Source of the DNA: Aquisphaera giovannonii
GTDB lineage: Bacteria > Planctomycetota > Planctomycetia > Isosphaerales > Isosphaeraceae
Assembly: GCF_008087625.1 (NCBI RefSeq)
Contig: NZ_CP042997.1
Location: 9,486,001 to 9,550,000 of the forward strand
Length of the DNA: 64,000 nucleotides
Direction: 5' to 3'
Shown: positions 53,780-62,280 of the stretch, in pieces
Layout of the letters: each line of letters starts with the position of its first letter
Position numbering within the stretch: the stretch's first letter is position 1
Translations under genes and position numbers: made by a program
Notes under the pieces: model-generated
Database searches by the model: none
What the model was told of the DNA's origin: nothing
What the model saw: the letters and a program-made list of their open reading frames with translations, nothing else

Positions 53780-53797
53780 ATCCCTGAAATCAGGGAT
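53780..53797. promoter_or_regulatory. Perfect palindrome upstream of the LuxR-type gene
   Basis: ATCCCTGA-AA-TCAGGGAT is a perfect 8 bp inverted repeat with a 2 bp centre. It lies 53 bp before the LuxR-type gene start in the divergent region, at a typical operator distance. Confidence 0.5.
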
Positions 53798-53907
53798 TGG
53801 ATGCGGCGAGGGGTGATGTTATCATCCCGCCCGTCGGTGATGCAAGGCCGAGCCCGCGGGTGAAGCTTGAGTCGCATCGCCCTCCCGGAACGGAGACCGG
53901 CGAGCCT

Positions 53908-53942
53908 GCATGAGCACCAAACCAACTCCTATGTGCTCATGC
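53908..53942. promoter_or_regulatory. Inverted repeat in the leader of the SGNH hydrolase gene
   Basis: GCATGAGCAC (53908-53917) and GTGCTCATGC (53933-53942) are exact complements separated by 15 bp. The dyad is about 160 bp upstream of the SGNH gene start, so it could be a regulator site or an RNA hairpin. Confidence 0.5.
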
Positions 53943-54100
53943 TACAGCGGCGTTCAGGGGCCGATCCCGGCCGAACGTGCTCCGGTGCCGATCGGGGGAG
54001 GGTTGCGCCTCGAGCCGGGGCAAGTCGCCCGCGGGTCCGACGCTCAGGGTGCCCCGCCTCACCCCCCATGCACGGCTTGAATCAAGGGAGCCCAACGACA

Positions 54101-55045
54101 ATGAATGTCTTCCGGAACACCACGCGCCTCGCGACGCTCGCCCTCGCCCTCGTCGCGGCCGCCCCGGCGAGGGCCGGGGATGTCTACCTCTCCCTCGGCG
54201 ACTCGCTCGCCTTCGGCTACGACCCCTCGGCCCCCAACTACCTGACCCCGTCGTACGGCGACCAGGGCTTCGTCGGCCACTTCGCCGACGTCCTTGCCGC
54301 CGTCAACGGCGGCGTCCGCCCCGCGGTGCTGAACCTCGGCGTCGTCGGAGAGCAGTCCACCAGCTTCTTCGACCCGACGGCCCTCTCCCCGACCGGGCCG
54401 CCGCGGGCCTGGCAGCTCAACAAGAATTACGACGGGACGGGAGGGGCGCTCTCGCAGAACGACCTGATGCTCTCGTCGATCGCGAGCCTGCACGCCGCGG
54501 GCGACCACATCGGCGCCGTCACGCTGATCTTCGGGGCCAATGACATCTTCGCCCTGCTCGGCTCCGACGCCTTCAAGAACGCCGACCCCGCCGCCCAGGC
54601 GATGCTGATCGGCCAGACGATCACCGCCGCCCTCACCAACTACGGGACGGTGCTGACCGAGTTGAAGACGGTGGCCCCCGAGGCGCGGGTCTTCCTCCCC
54701 GGCTACTTCAACCCGTTCCCCGCGGCGATCGACCCGACCGACCACGCCCTCTACGACGAGGTGCTGGGCTTCTTCAACCCGAACCTGAAGGCCCTGGCCG
54801 ACAATCTCGGCGCGACGTATGTGGACACTTACGCGCCGTTCGTCGGGCACGAGCTCGAGTACACGAACATCGCCTCGGGCGACTTCCACCCGAACGCGGC
54901 CGGCTACGCCGTCATCGGCAGCAGGCTGGGGGCCGCGGCCGTCCCCGAGCCGTCGGGCCTGATCTCGCTCGCGACGGCGATCGGGGCGGGGGCCGTCGCG
55001 GCGGCGGCGAGGCGACGGGCGTCGGCCCGGCGGCCGGCCGCCTGA
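54101..55045 (+). CDS. Secreted SGNH/GDSL hydrolase with PEP-CTERM anchor
   Basis: A protein of 314 residues. A signal peptide (LATLALALVAAAPARAG) is followed by the SGNH blocks: the catalytic Ser in SLGDSLAFGYD, Gly in NLGVVGEQS, the Asn block FGANDIFALLG, and Asp/His in SGDFHPNAAGYAVIG. The C-terminus is a PEP-CTERM sorting signal: VPEPSG, then a hydrophobic helix (LISLATAIGAGAVAAAA) and an Arg cluster. PEP-CTERM proteins are processed by an exosortase and placed on the cell surface. The likely reaction is ester hydrolysis of an extracellular lipid or acylated glycan. AAGGGAG lies upstream of the ATG. Confidence 0.94.
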   Translation: MNVFRNTTRLATLALALVAAAPARAGDVYLSLGDSLAFGYDPSAPNYLTPSYGDQGFVGHFADVLAAVNGGVRPAVLNLGVVGEQSTSFFDPTALSPTGPPRAWQLNKNYDGTGGALSQNDLMLSSIASLHAAGDHIGAVTLIFGANDIFALLGSDAFKNADPAAQAMLIGQTITAALTNYGTVLTELKTVAPEARVFLPGYFNPFPAAIDPTDHALYDEVLGFFNPNLKALADNLGATYVDTYAPFVGHELEYTNIASGDFHPNAAGYAVIGSRLGAAAVPEPSGLISLATAIGAGAVAAAARRRASARRPAA

Positions 55046-55058
55046 CGCCGCGGCGGGC

Positions 55059-56303
55059 TCAGGCCGGCTGGCGGGCCCCCCGCCGATCGCCGGCGAGGAG
55101 GATGAGCAGCGCCAGGGTGGCGCACCCGGCCATGGCGACGGCCATCGGCCGGGCCGTCCCGTCGTGGAAGACGCCGACGGCGGCCCCGGCCACGGCCCCC
55201 ACCGCGAACTGGAGCATGCCCAGCAGCGCCGAGGCCACCCCCGCGCGGTCGGCGTACGGGGCCATCACGGCGGCGGTCGCGTTCGGCATCATGACGCCGA
55301 GCGTGGAGAGGCTGACGAAGATCGCCGCCACGAGCCCCGCCACGCCCCCGGCCCCCGTCCAGGCGAGGGCCGCCAGGAGCAGGCAGGCCGCCGCGTTGAC
55401 CGCCGCCGCGGCGCGGAGGATCGAGTGGGTGTCGTACCGCCGGGCCAGCCGGCGGTTGAGCTGGGCCGACCCGATGAGGCCCACGGCGTTGGCCGCGAAG
55501 ATCAGGGCGAACGCCCGGGACGACAGGCCGAAGCCCTGCATGAACAGCGACGGCGCCGAGGCGACGTAGGAGAAGATCAGCCCGAGCGCCAGCGCCGCCG
55601 GGGCCGCGTAGGCGAGGAACCGGAGGTCGACGGCCAGCGCCAGGTAGTGGGGGACGACCGAGCGGAGCGGCTCCCGGACGCGGCGGTCCGCCGGGTGCGT
55701 CTCCGGCATGTCCAGCACGACGGCCGCCCCGCAGACGCACGCGAACCCGGCCAGCGCCCAGAAGATGATGCCCCAGCCGCCGAACCCCATCAGCCAGTCG
55801 CCGATCGAGGGCGAGAGGATCGGCGCGATGCCGATGACGAGCATCAGGAGCGAGTAGACCCGCGCCGACTCCGACTCGTCGAACGTGTCGCGCACCACCG
55901 CCCGCGCCACCACCATGCCCGTGGCCCCGGCCAGGCCCATCACGAACCGGGCCAGGATCAGCGTCTCGATCGACCGCGTGAATGCGCAGAGCACCGAGGC
56001 CGCCGCGAACGCGAACGAGCCCCAGATCAAGGGCACCCGCCGGCCGACGCGGTCGGAGATCGGGCCGCAGATGAGCTGGCCGATCGCCAGCCCGGCCAGG
56101 AAGAGCGAGAGCGTCAGCTTCATCGCCCCGCCGTGGACGCCCAGGTCCTGCTCGATCCGCGGGAAGGCGGGCAGGTACATGTCGATGCCGAGCGGCCCGA
56201 AGGCGTCGAGCAGGCCGAGGAGCAGGATGAAGCGGATGCCGGTCGCGGGCGCCGCGGCCTCCGCCTGGGCGCCCGGGAGGCTCGTCAGTTCATCAACGGA
56301 CAT
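55059..56303 (-). CDS. Bcr/CflA-type MFS drug-resistance transporter
   Basis: A protein of 414 residues with twelve predicted helices. Family signatures are PLGIDMYLPAFPRIEQDL at the first helix, GQLICGPISDRVGRRVPLIW (the MFS A-motif loop) and ARFVMGLAGATGMVVARAVV, as in Bcr/CflA efflux proteins. They export drugs or small metabolites in exchange for protons. The gene converges on the SGNH gene with a 13 bp gap and is followed upstream by the ankyrin gene on the same strand, 150 bp away. The exported compound is unknown. Confidence 0.94.
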   Translation of the reverse strand: MSVDELTSLPGAQAEAAAPATGIRFILLLGLLDAFGPLGIDMYLPAFPRIEQDLGVHGGAMKLTLSLFLAGLAIGQLICGPISDRVGRRVPLIWGSFAFAAASVLCAFTRSIETLILARFVMGLAGATGMVVARAVVRDTFDESESARVYSLLMLVIGIAPILSPSIGDWLMGFGGWGIIFWALAGFACVCGAAVVLDMPETHPADRRVREPLRSVVPHYLALAVDLRFLAYAAPAALALGLIFSYVASAPSLFMQGFGLSSRAFALIFAANAVGLIGSAQLNRRLARRYDTHSILRAAAAVNAAACLLLAALAWTGAGGVAGLVAAIFVSLSTLGVMMPNATAAVMAPYADRAGVASALLGMLQFAVGAVAGAAVGVFHDGTARPMAVAMAGCATLALLILLAGDRRGARQPA

Positions 56304-56453
56304 CCATGCTCTCCGGGTGGGGCCGGGGGGGAGGGCCGGCGGGATCTTCGGGGCGGGTCAGACCATCGTACGGCGGGAGGCAAGCCCGATCGGCCCGCGC
56401 CGCGAGGCCCCGGGCGTCCTCGAAGATCCCCGCACACGCCCCGGCCCGGCACC

Positions 56454-57713
56454 TCAACCGTGCCCGCCGGCGAGCCGGATCAGCCGGATGGCCGGCTCGC
56501 TGACCCAGCCCCGATCGTGGAACCGCTCGCCCCACGAGACCGGCGTGACGTCGCGGTACTCGTGCATCGACTCGTCCTCGCCGCCGCGGAGCCGCTTCCG
56601 CAGCGACGCCCGGGCGTTCGGGTCTGCGCCGTGCTCCAGCAGGAGGCGGGCGAACGGGGCGTCCTCCAGCCGGCGATGCTTCTGCGGCAGGTGGGCCGCC
56701 GAGACCACGGCCCCGAAGAGCGCGGTGTGGCCGCCGAAACCCTCGGCGTCGACCGCCGCGCGGGCGTCCGCGTCCATGCCCCGCCCGAGCAGCCAGCGCG
56801 CGACCTCGATCTCATCGTAGTCGATGCACATATGGAGCAGGGTGGCCCCTCCCAGGGGCGTGCCGTGGCTCGCCAGCGATTCGTCCCCGTGGCAGCCCAG
56901 CCCGGGCGGGTAGATCTCCCCGTGGGTGAACGTCCGACCCAGCAACGCCGGGTCCCTCCGGACATGCGCCTCGAGGAGGTCGATGCGTCCCCGATGGATC
57001 GCCATCGGGGGCGTGTCCGGCAGCGCGACGCCGTGCGCCGCGAGGAGCTCCAGGCAGCGGTGCTTGCCGGCGGGGTTCCGGCCGTAGGTCTGAAGCAGCA
57101 GGGCGACGGGGGCGAGCCGGTCGCCGGCCTCGTCGCAGATCTCGGCGTCCCGCTCCAGCAGGAACGCCAGGCCGTCCGCGTTCAGGGTCTCCGCCGGGCC
57201 CATCGCGGCCCCGCGGGGGATCCGCGCCCCCATCTCCAGGAGTTGCCGCGCGGTCCCGATCCGGCCCTGCAAGATCGCGCGATCCAGGGCGGGATCCAGG
57301 TCCTTCGCCCCCAGGCCGCGGAGCATCCGGATGATCCGGTCGCGGCCCAGGTTCGCCGCGTACGACATCGGCGGCCCCCAGTTGCAGCGCTCGGTGCCGC
57401 GGGCCATCTCGTGCAGCGCCCGGGGGTGCCTCAGGATGAGCAGCCGGAGCGCCTCCACGTCGTCGCGCCAGATGGCGTCGACCACGCGGCAGGCGAGGAC
57501 GAGGCGAGGCCAGCTCGGCACGCCGTAGCCCCGCGCCAGGGCGAGCTGCGCATCGGCGAGCTTCGCGGTGGTCGATTCGAGGCGGCGGGGATGGTGCTCA
57601 TTCAGCTCGGCGAGGGCGGCCGGGGCGCCGCCTCGGACCCGGCGGAGCAGGTCCTTCGCCCGGTTCCTGAGCTGGTCGAGGTCGGGGCGGACGGGGAGCC
57701 AGCGTGCGGCCAT
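56454..57713 (-). CDS. Ankyrin-repeat protein
   Basis: A protein of 419 residues from the ATG at 57713, which has GGGAGG upstream; the frame extends further to 57839 but that part is unlike the rest. The N-terminus LDQLRNRAKDLLRRVRGGAP is typical of a cytosolic bacterial ankyrin subfamily. Irregular repeats follow, such as DDVEALRLLILRHPRALHEM, GRIGTARQLLEMGARIPRGA, GGATLLHMCIDYDEIEVARW and APFARLLLEHGADPNARASL. Ankyrin domains mediate protein binding. No enzyme domain or signal is seen. Confidence 0.88.
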   Translation of the reverse strand: MAARWLPVRPDLDQLRNRAKDLLRRVRGGAPAALAELNEHHPRRLESTTAKLADAQLALARGYGVPSWPRLVLACRVVDAIWRDDVEALRLLILRHPRALHEMARGTERCNWGPPMSYAANLGRDRIIRMLRGLGAKDLDPALDRAILQGRIGTARQLLEMGARIPRGAAMGPAETLNADGLAFLLERDAEICDEAGDRLAPVALLLQTYGRNPAGKHRCLELLAAHGVALPDTPPMAIHRGRIDLLEAHVRRDPALLGRTFTHGEIYPPGLGCHGDESLASHGTPLGGATLLHMCIDYDEIEVARWLLGRGMDADARAAVDAEGFGGHTALFGAVVSAAHLPQKHRRLEDAPFARLLLEHGADPNARASLRKRLRGGEDESMHEYRDVTPVSWGERFHDRGWVSEPAIRLIRLAGGHG

Positions 57714-58119
57714 GACAAACCTCCCACGGGGATGCCCGGTGTCCGCGAAGGCGGGCGAGGAGGAGGTTCGCGGGGCGTGATCGCGCCGGATGCGGCAGGT
57801 GGACTCGGTCCTTCCCGCGGACGGGTTGCGCCCTGCCACGCATCCGGAATGTATCCGTGCGTCCCGATCGGGTCAACGTCGCCGCGTTGCGCCAACTGTC
57901 GGAGGTGCCGGGCGCCTCGCCGCCCCTCCCCGCGGGCGTTGGCCGGGGAGGGGACTGAAGATCCCCCCTCGATCATCCGATAACGACGGAGACCGGGGAT
58001 TGCGTCGCGGCGAAGCACGAATCCTCGACGGGGCTGGCGTTGACAGGGCGGGCGGTCCGCGCTATCTGTAGCGGCCATACCGTGGATTCCACATGCTCGA
58101 TTGATCAAAGGCAATCGCC
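57714..58119. other. Intergenic region with the promoter of the alpha/beta hydrolase
   Basis: No gene is supported in these 406 bp between divergent genes. The right end holds a clear sigma70-type promoter at 58040-58068. Confidence 0.5.
58040..58068 (+). promoter_or_regulatory. Sigma70 promoter of the alpha/beta hydrolase gene
   Basis: TTGACA (58040-58045) and TATCTG (58063-58068) are 17 bp apart. The gene starts 52 bp downstream at 58120. Confidence 0.65.
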
Positions 58120-59265
58120 ATGCGCGCGCCAGGGACGGCCGAGAAGGCGCTGATCGTGGGTCTCGTCGCGGCGGCGATCGCCGTCCCCCGGCCCCCCGCG
58201 TCGCGGGCCGGGGCCGTCGAGGACGCGTCGGAGCCCGCCGCGGCGAAGCATGCCCGCTCCACGCCCCCGCCCTACCCCCACGCCAAGGTCCGGCGATACG
58301 ACCTGGGCGAAGGGCCCCGCTCGTACTGGATCTTCGAGCCGGCCGAGCCGAGGCCGGAGCGGGCTCCGGTGGTGGTCTTCCTGCACGGCTGGTTCGCGGT
58401 GAACCCGGCGTTCTACGGCGCCTGGATCGACCACCTGGTGCGGTCCGGGCGCACGGTCGTCTTCCCGCGCTATCAGAACGACGTCGGCACGCTCCCCAAG
58501 GACTTCCTGCCCAACGCGTCGGCCGCGATCCGCGACGCCCTCGATGTGCTGGCGACCGGCACGGGCCACGTCCGGCCGGACTTCAAGGACGTGGCCTTCA
58601 TCGGCCATTCCGCCGGCGGCAACCTCTCCGCGCAGCTCGCGGCGCTGTCCTCCGACGCCCACTCCGGGGTCCCCGAGCCGCGGCTGGTCTTCGCGCTCAT
58701 GCCCGGCGAGGTCCTGCCGGCCCGCGAGCCGACGCTCGACCGGATCCCGGCGTCGACGCTCCTGGTCGTCGCCGTGGGCGAGGACGACCTCCTGGTCGGC
58801 GACATCCGCGGCCGCCAGATCTTCAACGAGGCGACGTCCGTCCCCCGATCCCGCAAGCGCTACCTGCTGTTCCGGTCGGACCGCCACGGCTATCCGCCGC
58901 TGCTGGCCGAGCACGCCGCGCCCACCGGGGCGAACGACCGCCTGGACACCGGGGAGGGCCTCTTCCGGTCGTTCCAGATGAACCTGGGCTCGGTCAACGC
59001 CCTGGACCGCGCCGGCTTCTGGCGGATCGCGGACGCCGCGCTCGCCACCGCGTCGGCCAACCAGACCTTCGACGACGCGATCCGCGACACCGACCGGTTC
59101 ACCCACCTGGGCTACTGGAGCGACGGCCGCAAGGTCACCCCCCCGCTCATCTCCGACAACCCATCCTCCCTGCCCCGCGTCAGCCTCCCCAACGGCATCC
59201 GCCTCATCCCCTGGAGCGCCTCCGCCCGGATCGACGAGGCCTCCCGGGAGACCCGCGTCCGCTGA
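58120..59265 (+). CDS. Secreted alpha/beta hydrolase
   Basis: A protein of 381 residues with a likely signal segment (ALIVGLVAAAIAVPRPPASRA). The fold is alpha/beta hydrolase: oxyanion region VVVFLHGWFAVNP (about 84-96), nucleophile Ser164 in IGHSAGG, and later VVAVGEDDLLVGD and RSDRHGYPPLLAEHA, probably supplying Asp and His. The pattern resembles dienelactone-hydrolase or cutinase/PET-hydrolase-like esterases, though the substrate is not predictable. A consensus promoter lies upstream. An upstream in-frame start is not needed. Confidence 0.9.
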   Translation: MRAPGTAEKALIVGLVAAAIAVPRPPASRAGAVEDASEPAAAKHARSTPPPYPHAKVRRYDLGEGPRSYWIFEPAEPRPERAPVVVFLHGWFAVNPAFYGAWIDHLVRSGRTVVFPRYQNDVGTLPKDFLPNASAAIRDALDVLATGTGHVRPDFKDVAFIGHSAGGNLSAQLAALSSDAHSGVPEPRLVFALMPGEVLPAREPTLDRIPASTLLVVAVGEDDLLVGDIRGRQIFNEATSVPRSRKRYLLFRSDRHGYPPLLAEHAAPTGANDRLDTGEGLFRSFQMNLGSVNALDRAGFWRIADAALATASANQTFDDAIRDTDRFTHLGYWSDGRKVTPPLISDNPSSLPRVSLPNGIRLIPWSASARIDEASRETRVR

Positions 59266-59717
59266 TCGGCCGGGCGGGATAACCCCTCCTGATGATCGGC
59301 CCCATCCGTGGGAGCCGCCTCCGTGCGGCGACCGGGTGAGACTCGGCCTGCGAACATCTTCTCCGCCCGGCGTTCGCGCGGATCGGGGCCCGCCCGGTCG
59401 CCGCACGGAGGCGGCTCCCACCAGGAGACCGGGAGAGCTCGCCCGGTCGCCGCACGGAGGCGGCTCCCACGGGGCGGCCGGGGATGCCTTCGTCGGCGGG
59501 CGTTTTCACGCCCGGGGCAAGCCGCGCGGCCGAGGAACATCCGCGCCGATTGGGCAAGCGCCGACCGTCCCGGCGGACTGCGCCCGGTGCCGCGAATGGC
59601 CCGCGGCGTCGATCCGGCCGGCGCGGCCGGGCGGCCGTCCTTTGGGCTCATTCCGGCGGCCCCTCGGTCCGATACGAGTGGAGGTAGATCGAACGGGGCA
59701 GAAGGGCGGGACGCGCT
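59266..59717. other. Intergenic region carrying three copies of a 28 bp repeat
   Basis: These 452 bp hold the repeat array at 59308-59470 and no convincing gene. The ends of some long frames crossing it are Arg/Gly/Pro-rich translations of the repeats. Confidence 0.6.
59308..59470. repeat. Three copies (one inverted, two direct) of a dispersed 28 bp repeat
   Basis: Copies lie at 59308-59336 (inverted), 59393-59421 and 59442-59470 (direct). The unit begins CCCGGTCGCCGCACGG and continues AGGCGGCTCCCAC. The direct copies are 21 bp apart edge to edge; the inverted copy is 56 bp from the first direct copy, so a large stem could form. A fourth, slightly diverged copy is at 46440-46465. Confidence 0.8.
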
Positions 59718-60584
59718 ATGGAGAGCACGAACAGGACGGACGCGGCGAACCCCTCGATCGGCGCGACGGGCGGCCCGCCGGCGGCGGCCTCGATGCCGGC
59801 CGACGAGGCGAGGCTCCGCGAGGAGCTCAACGCCCTCCGCCGCCAGGTGGTCGCCCTCCAGCGGATCAGCAGCCTGGGGGTCCTCGCCGGCGGGGTCTTC
59901 CACGAGCTGAACAACGCCCTGACGCCGATCGTCAACTACGCCAAGCTCGGGCTGCGGAACCCGGACCCGGCCTACCGCGAGCGGGCCCTGCTCCGGATCC
60001 AGGAGGCCGGCCAGCGCGCCGCGGCCATCGCCGGCGGCATGCTCGGGCTCTCGCGCCCGGGGCGCGACCCGAACCACCGCGCGGCGGTGGACCTGAACCG
60101 GCTGGTGGACGAGGTGGTCCTGCTGGTCGGCAAGGACCTGGCCCGCCACAAGGTGCGGCTGGAGGTCCAGATGCCGGCCCGGCCGTATGCCCGGGTGAAC
60201 CCCGCGCAGATCCAGCAGGTCCTGATCAACCTGCTCATCAACGCCCGCCAGGCCATGCCCGCCGGCGGCGTGGTGACCCTCCGCGTGGCCCCGGACGCCT
60301 CCGGGAGGCTCGCGGAGCTGAGCGTGACGGACCGCGGCGTCGGCATCGCGCCGGAGGACCTGCGGCGGATCTTCGAGCCCTTCTTCTCCACCAAGGCCGG
60401 CCCGGACGACTCCGGCGTGGGCGGCACGGGCCTGGGCCTGGCCGTCTGCCGCGACATCGTGGAGGCCCATCACGGCCGCCTCCGCGCCGAGAGCCGGCTG
60501 GGCCGGGGGTCCACCTTCACCCTGGTCCTCCCCGCCTGCCCGCCCCCCGCCGCCGCCGCCACGCCCCGGACCGGCGCGGCCTGA
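59718..60584 (+). CDS. Soluble sensor histidine kinase (no receiver or membrane segment)
   Basis: A protein of 288 residues. A short coiled-coil leads into the dimerisation/phosphoacceptor helix LGVLAGGVFHELNNALTPIV with His62 in the HELNN-type H box. The ATPase domain shows the N box (INLLINARQAMP), G1 (DRGVGI), F box (FEPFFSTK) and G2 (GGTGLGLAV). It is like NtrB/AtoS-class kinases. It lacks a sensor and membrane segment, so input must come through the N-terminal coiled-coil or a partner. No response regulator gene is adjacent; the next gene is an ECF sigma factor 126 bp downstream. Confidence 0.94.
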   Translation: MESTNRTDAANPSIGATGGPPAAASMPADEARLREELNALRRQVVALQRISSLGVLAGGVFHELNNALTPIVNYAKLGLRNPDPAYRERALLRIQEAGQRAAAIAGGMLGLSRPGRDPNHRAAVDLNRLVDEVVLLVGKDLARHKVRLEVQMPARPYARVNPAQIQQVLINLLINARQAMPAGGVVTLRVAPDASGRLAELSVTDRGVGIAPEDLRRIFEPFFSTKAGPDDSGVGGTGLGLAVCRDIVEAHHGRLRAESRLGRGSTFTLVLPACPPPAAAATPRTGAA

Positions 60585-60710
60585 GCCGGCCCGACACGCC
60601 GGTAGCCCCTCGAAAAAGCGCGAGCCTTCCCGGAAAAATCTGTATGTCCGGCCCGGGTCAGGGGCATGGACAGGCAGATCGGATGCGAAGGCGGAGCGGA
60701 GGGGGCGAAG

Positions 60711-62240
60711 ATGGCGACGGCCGGGGGAGAGCCGAAGGGCTGGGCGCGCGACCTCGACCTGATCGCCGGGTCGGGGGGCGCCGTCGGCCTGAGCGACGCC
60801 GAGCTGCTGGGGCGGTTCGCCCGGGGCCGCGGGGCCGAGCCCGCGGCGGAGGCGGCCTTCGAGACGCTCGTGGCCAAGCACGGGCCGATGGTCCTGGGGG
60901 TCTGCCGCGGGGTGCTCGGCCAGGCGGCCGACGCGGACGACGCCTTCCAGGCCACCTTCCTGGTCCTCGTGCGGAAGGCCGGCTCGGGCTCCGTCCGCGT
61001 GGGCGACTCGCTCGGCCCGTGGCTCTACGGCGTGGCCCGGCGGGTCGCGCTGAAGGCCCGGGCCGCGTCGCGGAAGCGGCGGGGCCGCGAGGCCCCGGCC
61101 GAGGCCGCGTCGGACGCCTCCCGCGACCGGGACGGCATCGACGTCGAGGCGCTCGACGCCCGGCCCATCCTCTATGAGGAGCTGGACAGGCTGCCGGAGA
61201 AGTACCGGTCGCCGGTGGTCCTCTGCCACCTGGAAGGGCTCTCGCACGAGGAGGCCGCGCGTCGGCTCGACTGGCCGGTCGGCACGGTCAGCGGCCGGCT
61301 CTCGCGGGCCCGGGACCTGCTCCGCTCGCGGCTCTCCCGCCGCGGGCTGGGCGTCTCCCCGGCCCTCGAGGCCGGCATGTTCCTGCCGAGGTTGTCCCCC
61401 CCCGTCCCATCCCCCCTGCTCCGCTCGACCGTCCGATCGGCGTCCGCCTTCCTCGCCGGGGGAACGCTCCCGGCCTCCGTCCTCACCCTGACCCGAGGAG
61501 TGATCGCCGCCATGTTCGTCCACAAGCTGAAGATCGCCGCCCTCGCCGGTTCGAGCCTCGCCCTTATGACCGTCGCCGGGGCCTACGCCGCCGGCCAGAT
61601 CGCGGCCAGGCCCGCCGCCCAGGGGCCGCAACGGGATATCCCCGGCCTCCCGAAGGGGGCGACGAGGAGCCAGGACGGCCTGGTCGTGCTGGGGAACCCG
61701 GACATGAAGCGTCCCCAGTTGTCGCTCCCCACGCTGTCCAACGACTCGATCGTCGCCGTCGCGCCACGGGACCGCCGATCGGTCACCGCCATGGTCATCG
61801 ACGACGGCGCCTGGCAGGAATACCGCGCCCCGGAGGGGACCACGCTCGTGCCGATCATGTCGGCCGATGTCCTGGCCCTCATGTACACCGGCGACGACGT
61901 GCGCGAGGTCGCCGCCCTCTCCACCTCATCCACGAGCATGGTCGTGGAGAAGCCGCGGGGGACCTGGGTCCGCCAGCCGCTCCGGCAGCCGGCCAGGGGC
62001 GAGATCATCCCCGTCCTCGGGCAGGGCATGGCCTATTACCACGTCGATTCCGACCTCTACGCCTACAGCGCCACGACGAACACCTGGGACACCCTGCACC
62101 TGGACGGGGCCGAGCCGCCCAGGATCGCCCTCAGGCGGTCCGACATCCTCGCCGAGCAGGGTGACACGCTCTACGTCTTCAGCGCCCGCCGCGGCAAGTG
62201 GAGCAAGGGGCTGAAGGTCCCCGGCACCGAGCCGAAGTGA
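60711..62240 (+). CDS. Planctomycete-type ECF sigma factor with C-terminal membrane-linked sensor domain
   Basis: A protein of 509 residues from the ATG at 60711 (strong GGAGGGGG site; an ATG at 60666 is also in frame). Sigma region 2 includes LSDAELLGRFARGRG, GPMVLGVCRGVLGQAADADD and AFQATFLVLVRKAG; region 4 includes LPEKYRSPVVLCHLEGLSHE and EAARRLDWPVGTVSGRLSRA. After a linker, a single hydrophobic helix (KIAALAGSSLALMTVAGAYAAG, about 275-296) leads to a beta-rich C-terminal part of about 200 residues with repeated motifs resembling a propeller (TWVRQPLRQPARGEIIPVLG, LYAYSATTNTWDTLHLDGAE). This layout suggests a sigma factor and its own transmembrane sensor in one chain, in place of a separate anti-sigma factor. 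Confidence 0.9.
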   Translation: MATAGGEPKGWARDLDLIAGSGGAVGLSDAELLGRFARGRGAEPAAEAAFETLVAKHGPMVLGVCRGVLGQAADADDAFQATFLVLVRKAGSGSVRVGDSLGPWLYGVARRVALKARAASRKRRGREAPAEAASDASRDRDGIDVEALDARPILYEELDRLPEKYRSPVVLCHLEGLSHEEAARRLDWPVGTVSGRLSRARDLLRSRLSRRGLGVSPALEAGMFLPRLSPPVPSPLLRSTVRSASAFLAGGTLPASVLTLTRGVIAAMFVHKLKIAALAGSSLALMTVAGAYAAGQIAARPAAQGPQRDIPGLPKGATRSQDGLVVLGNPDMKRPQLSLPTLSNDSIVAVAPRDRRSVTAMVIDDGAWQEYRAPEGTTLVPIMSADVLALMYTGDDVREVAALSTSSTSMVVEKPRGTWVRQPLRQPARGEIIPVLGQGMAYYHVDSDLYAYSATTNTWDTLHLDGAEPPRIALRRSDILAEQGDTLYVFSARRGKWSKGLKVPGTEPK

Positions 62241-62280
62241 CCCGAGCGCCTCGTCGCCGGCAAGCCGTGGCCGCCCGCGA

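Larger units (their letters stand above)
53728..54100. other. Divergent regulatory region between LuxR-type and SGNH genes
   Basis: No gene is supported in these 373 bp. They contain two sharp dyads (53780-53797 and 53908-53942) and an AT-richer section around 53750-53960. I see no known riboswitch consensus. Confidence 0.5.

Noticed and set aside
53908-54100. Riboswitch (cyclic di-GMP or similar) in the SGNH leader
   Set aside because: A strong dyad is present, but none of the conserved loop sequences of known riboswitch classes was recognised.
59308-59470. CRISPR array
   Set aside because: Only three copies, unequal spacing and one inverted copy; no cas genes nearby.
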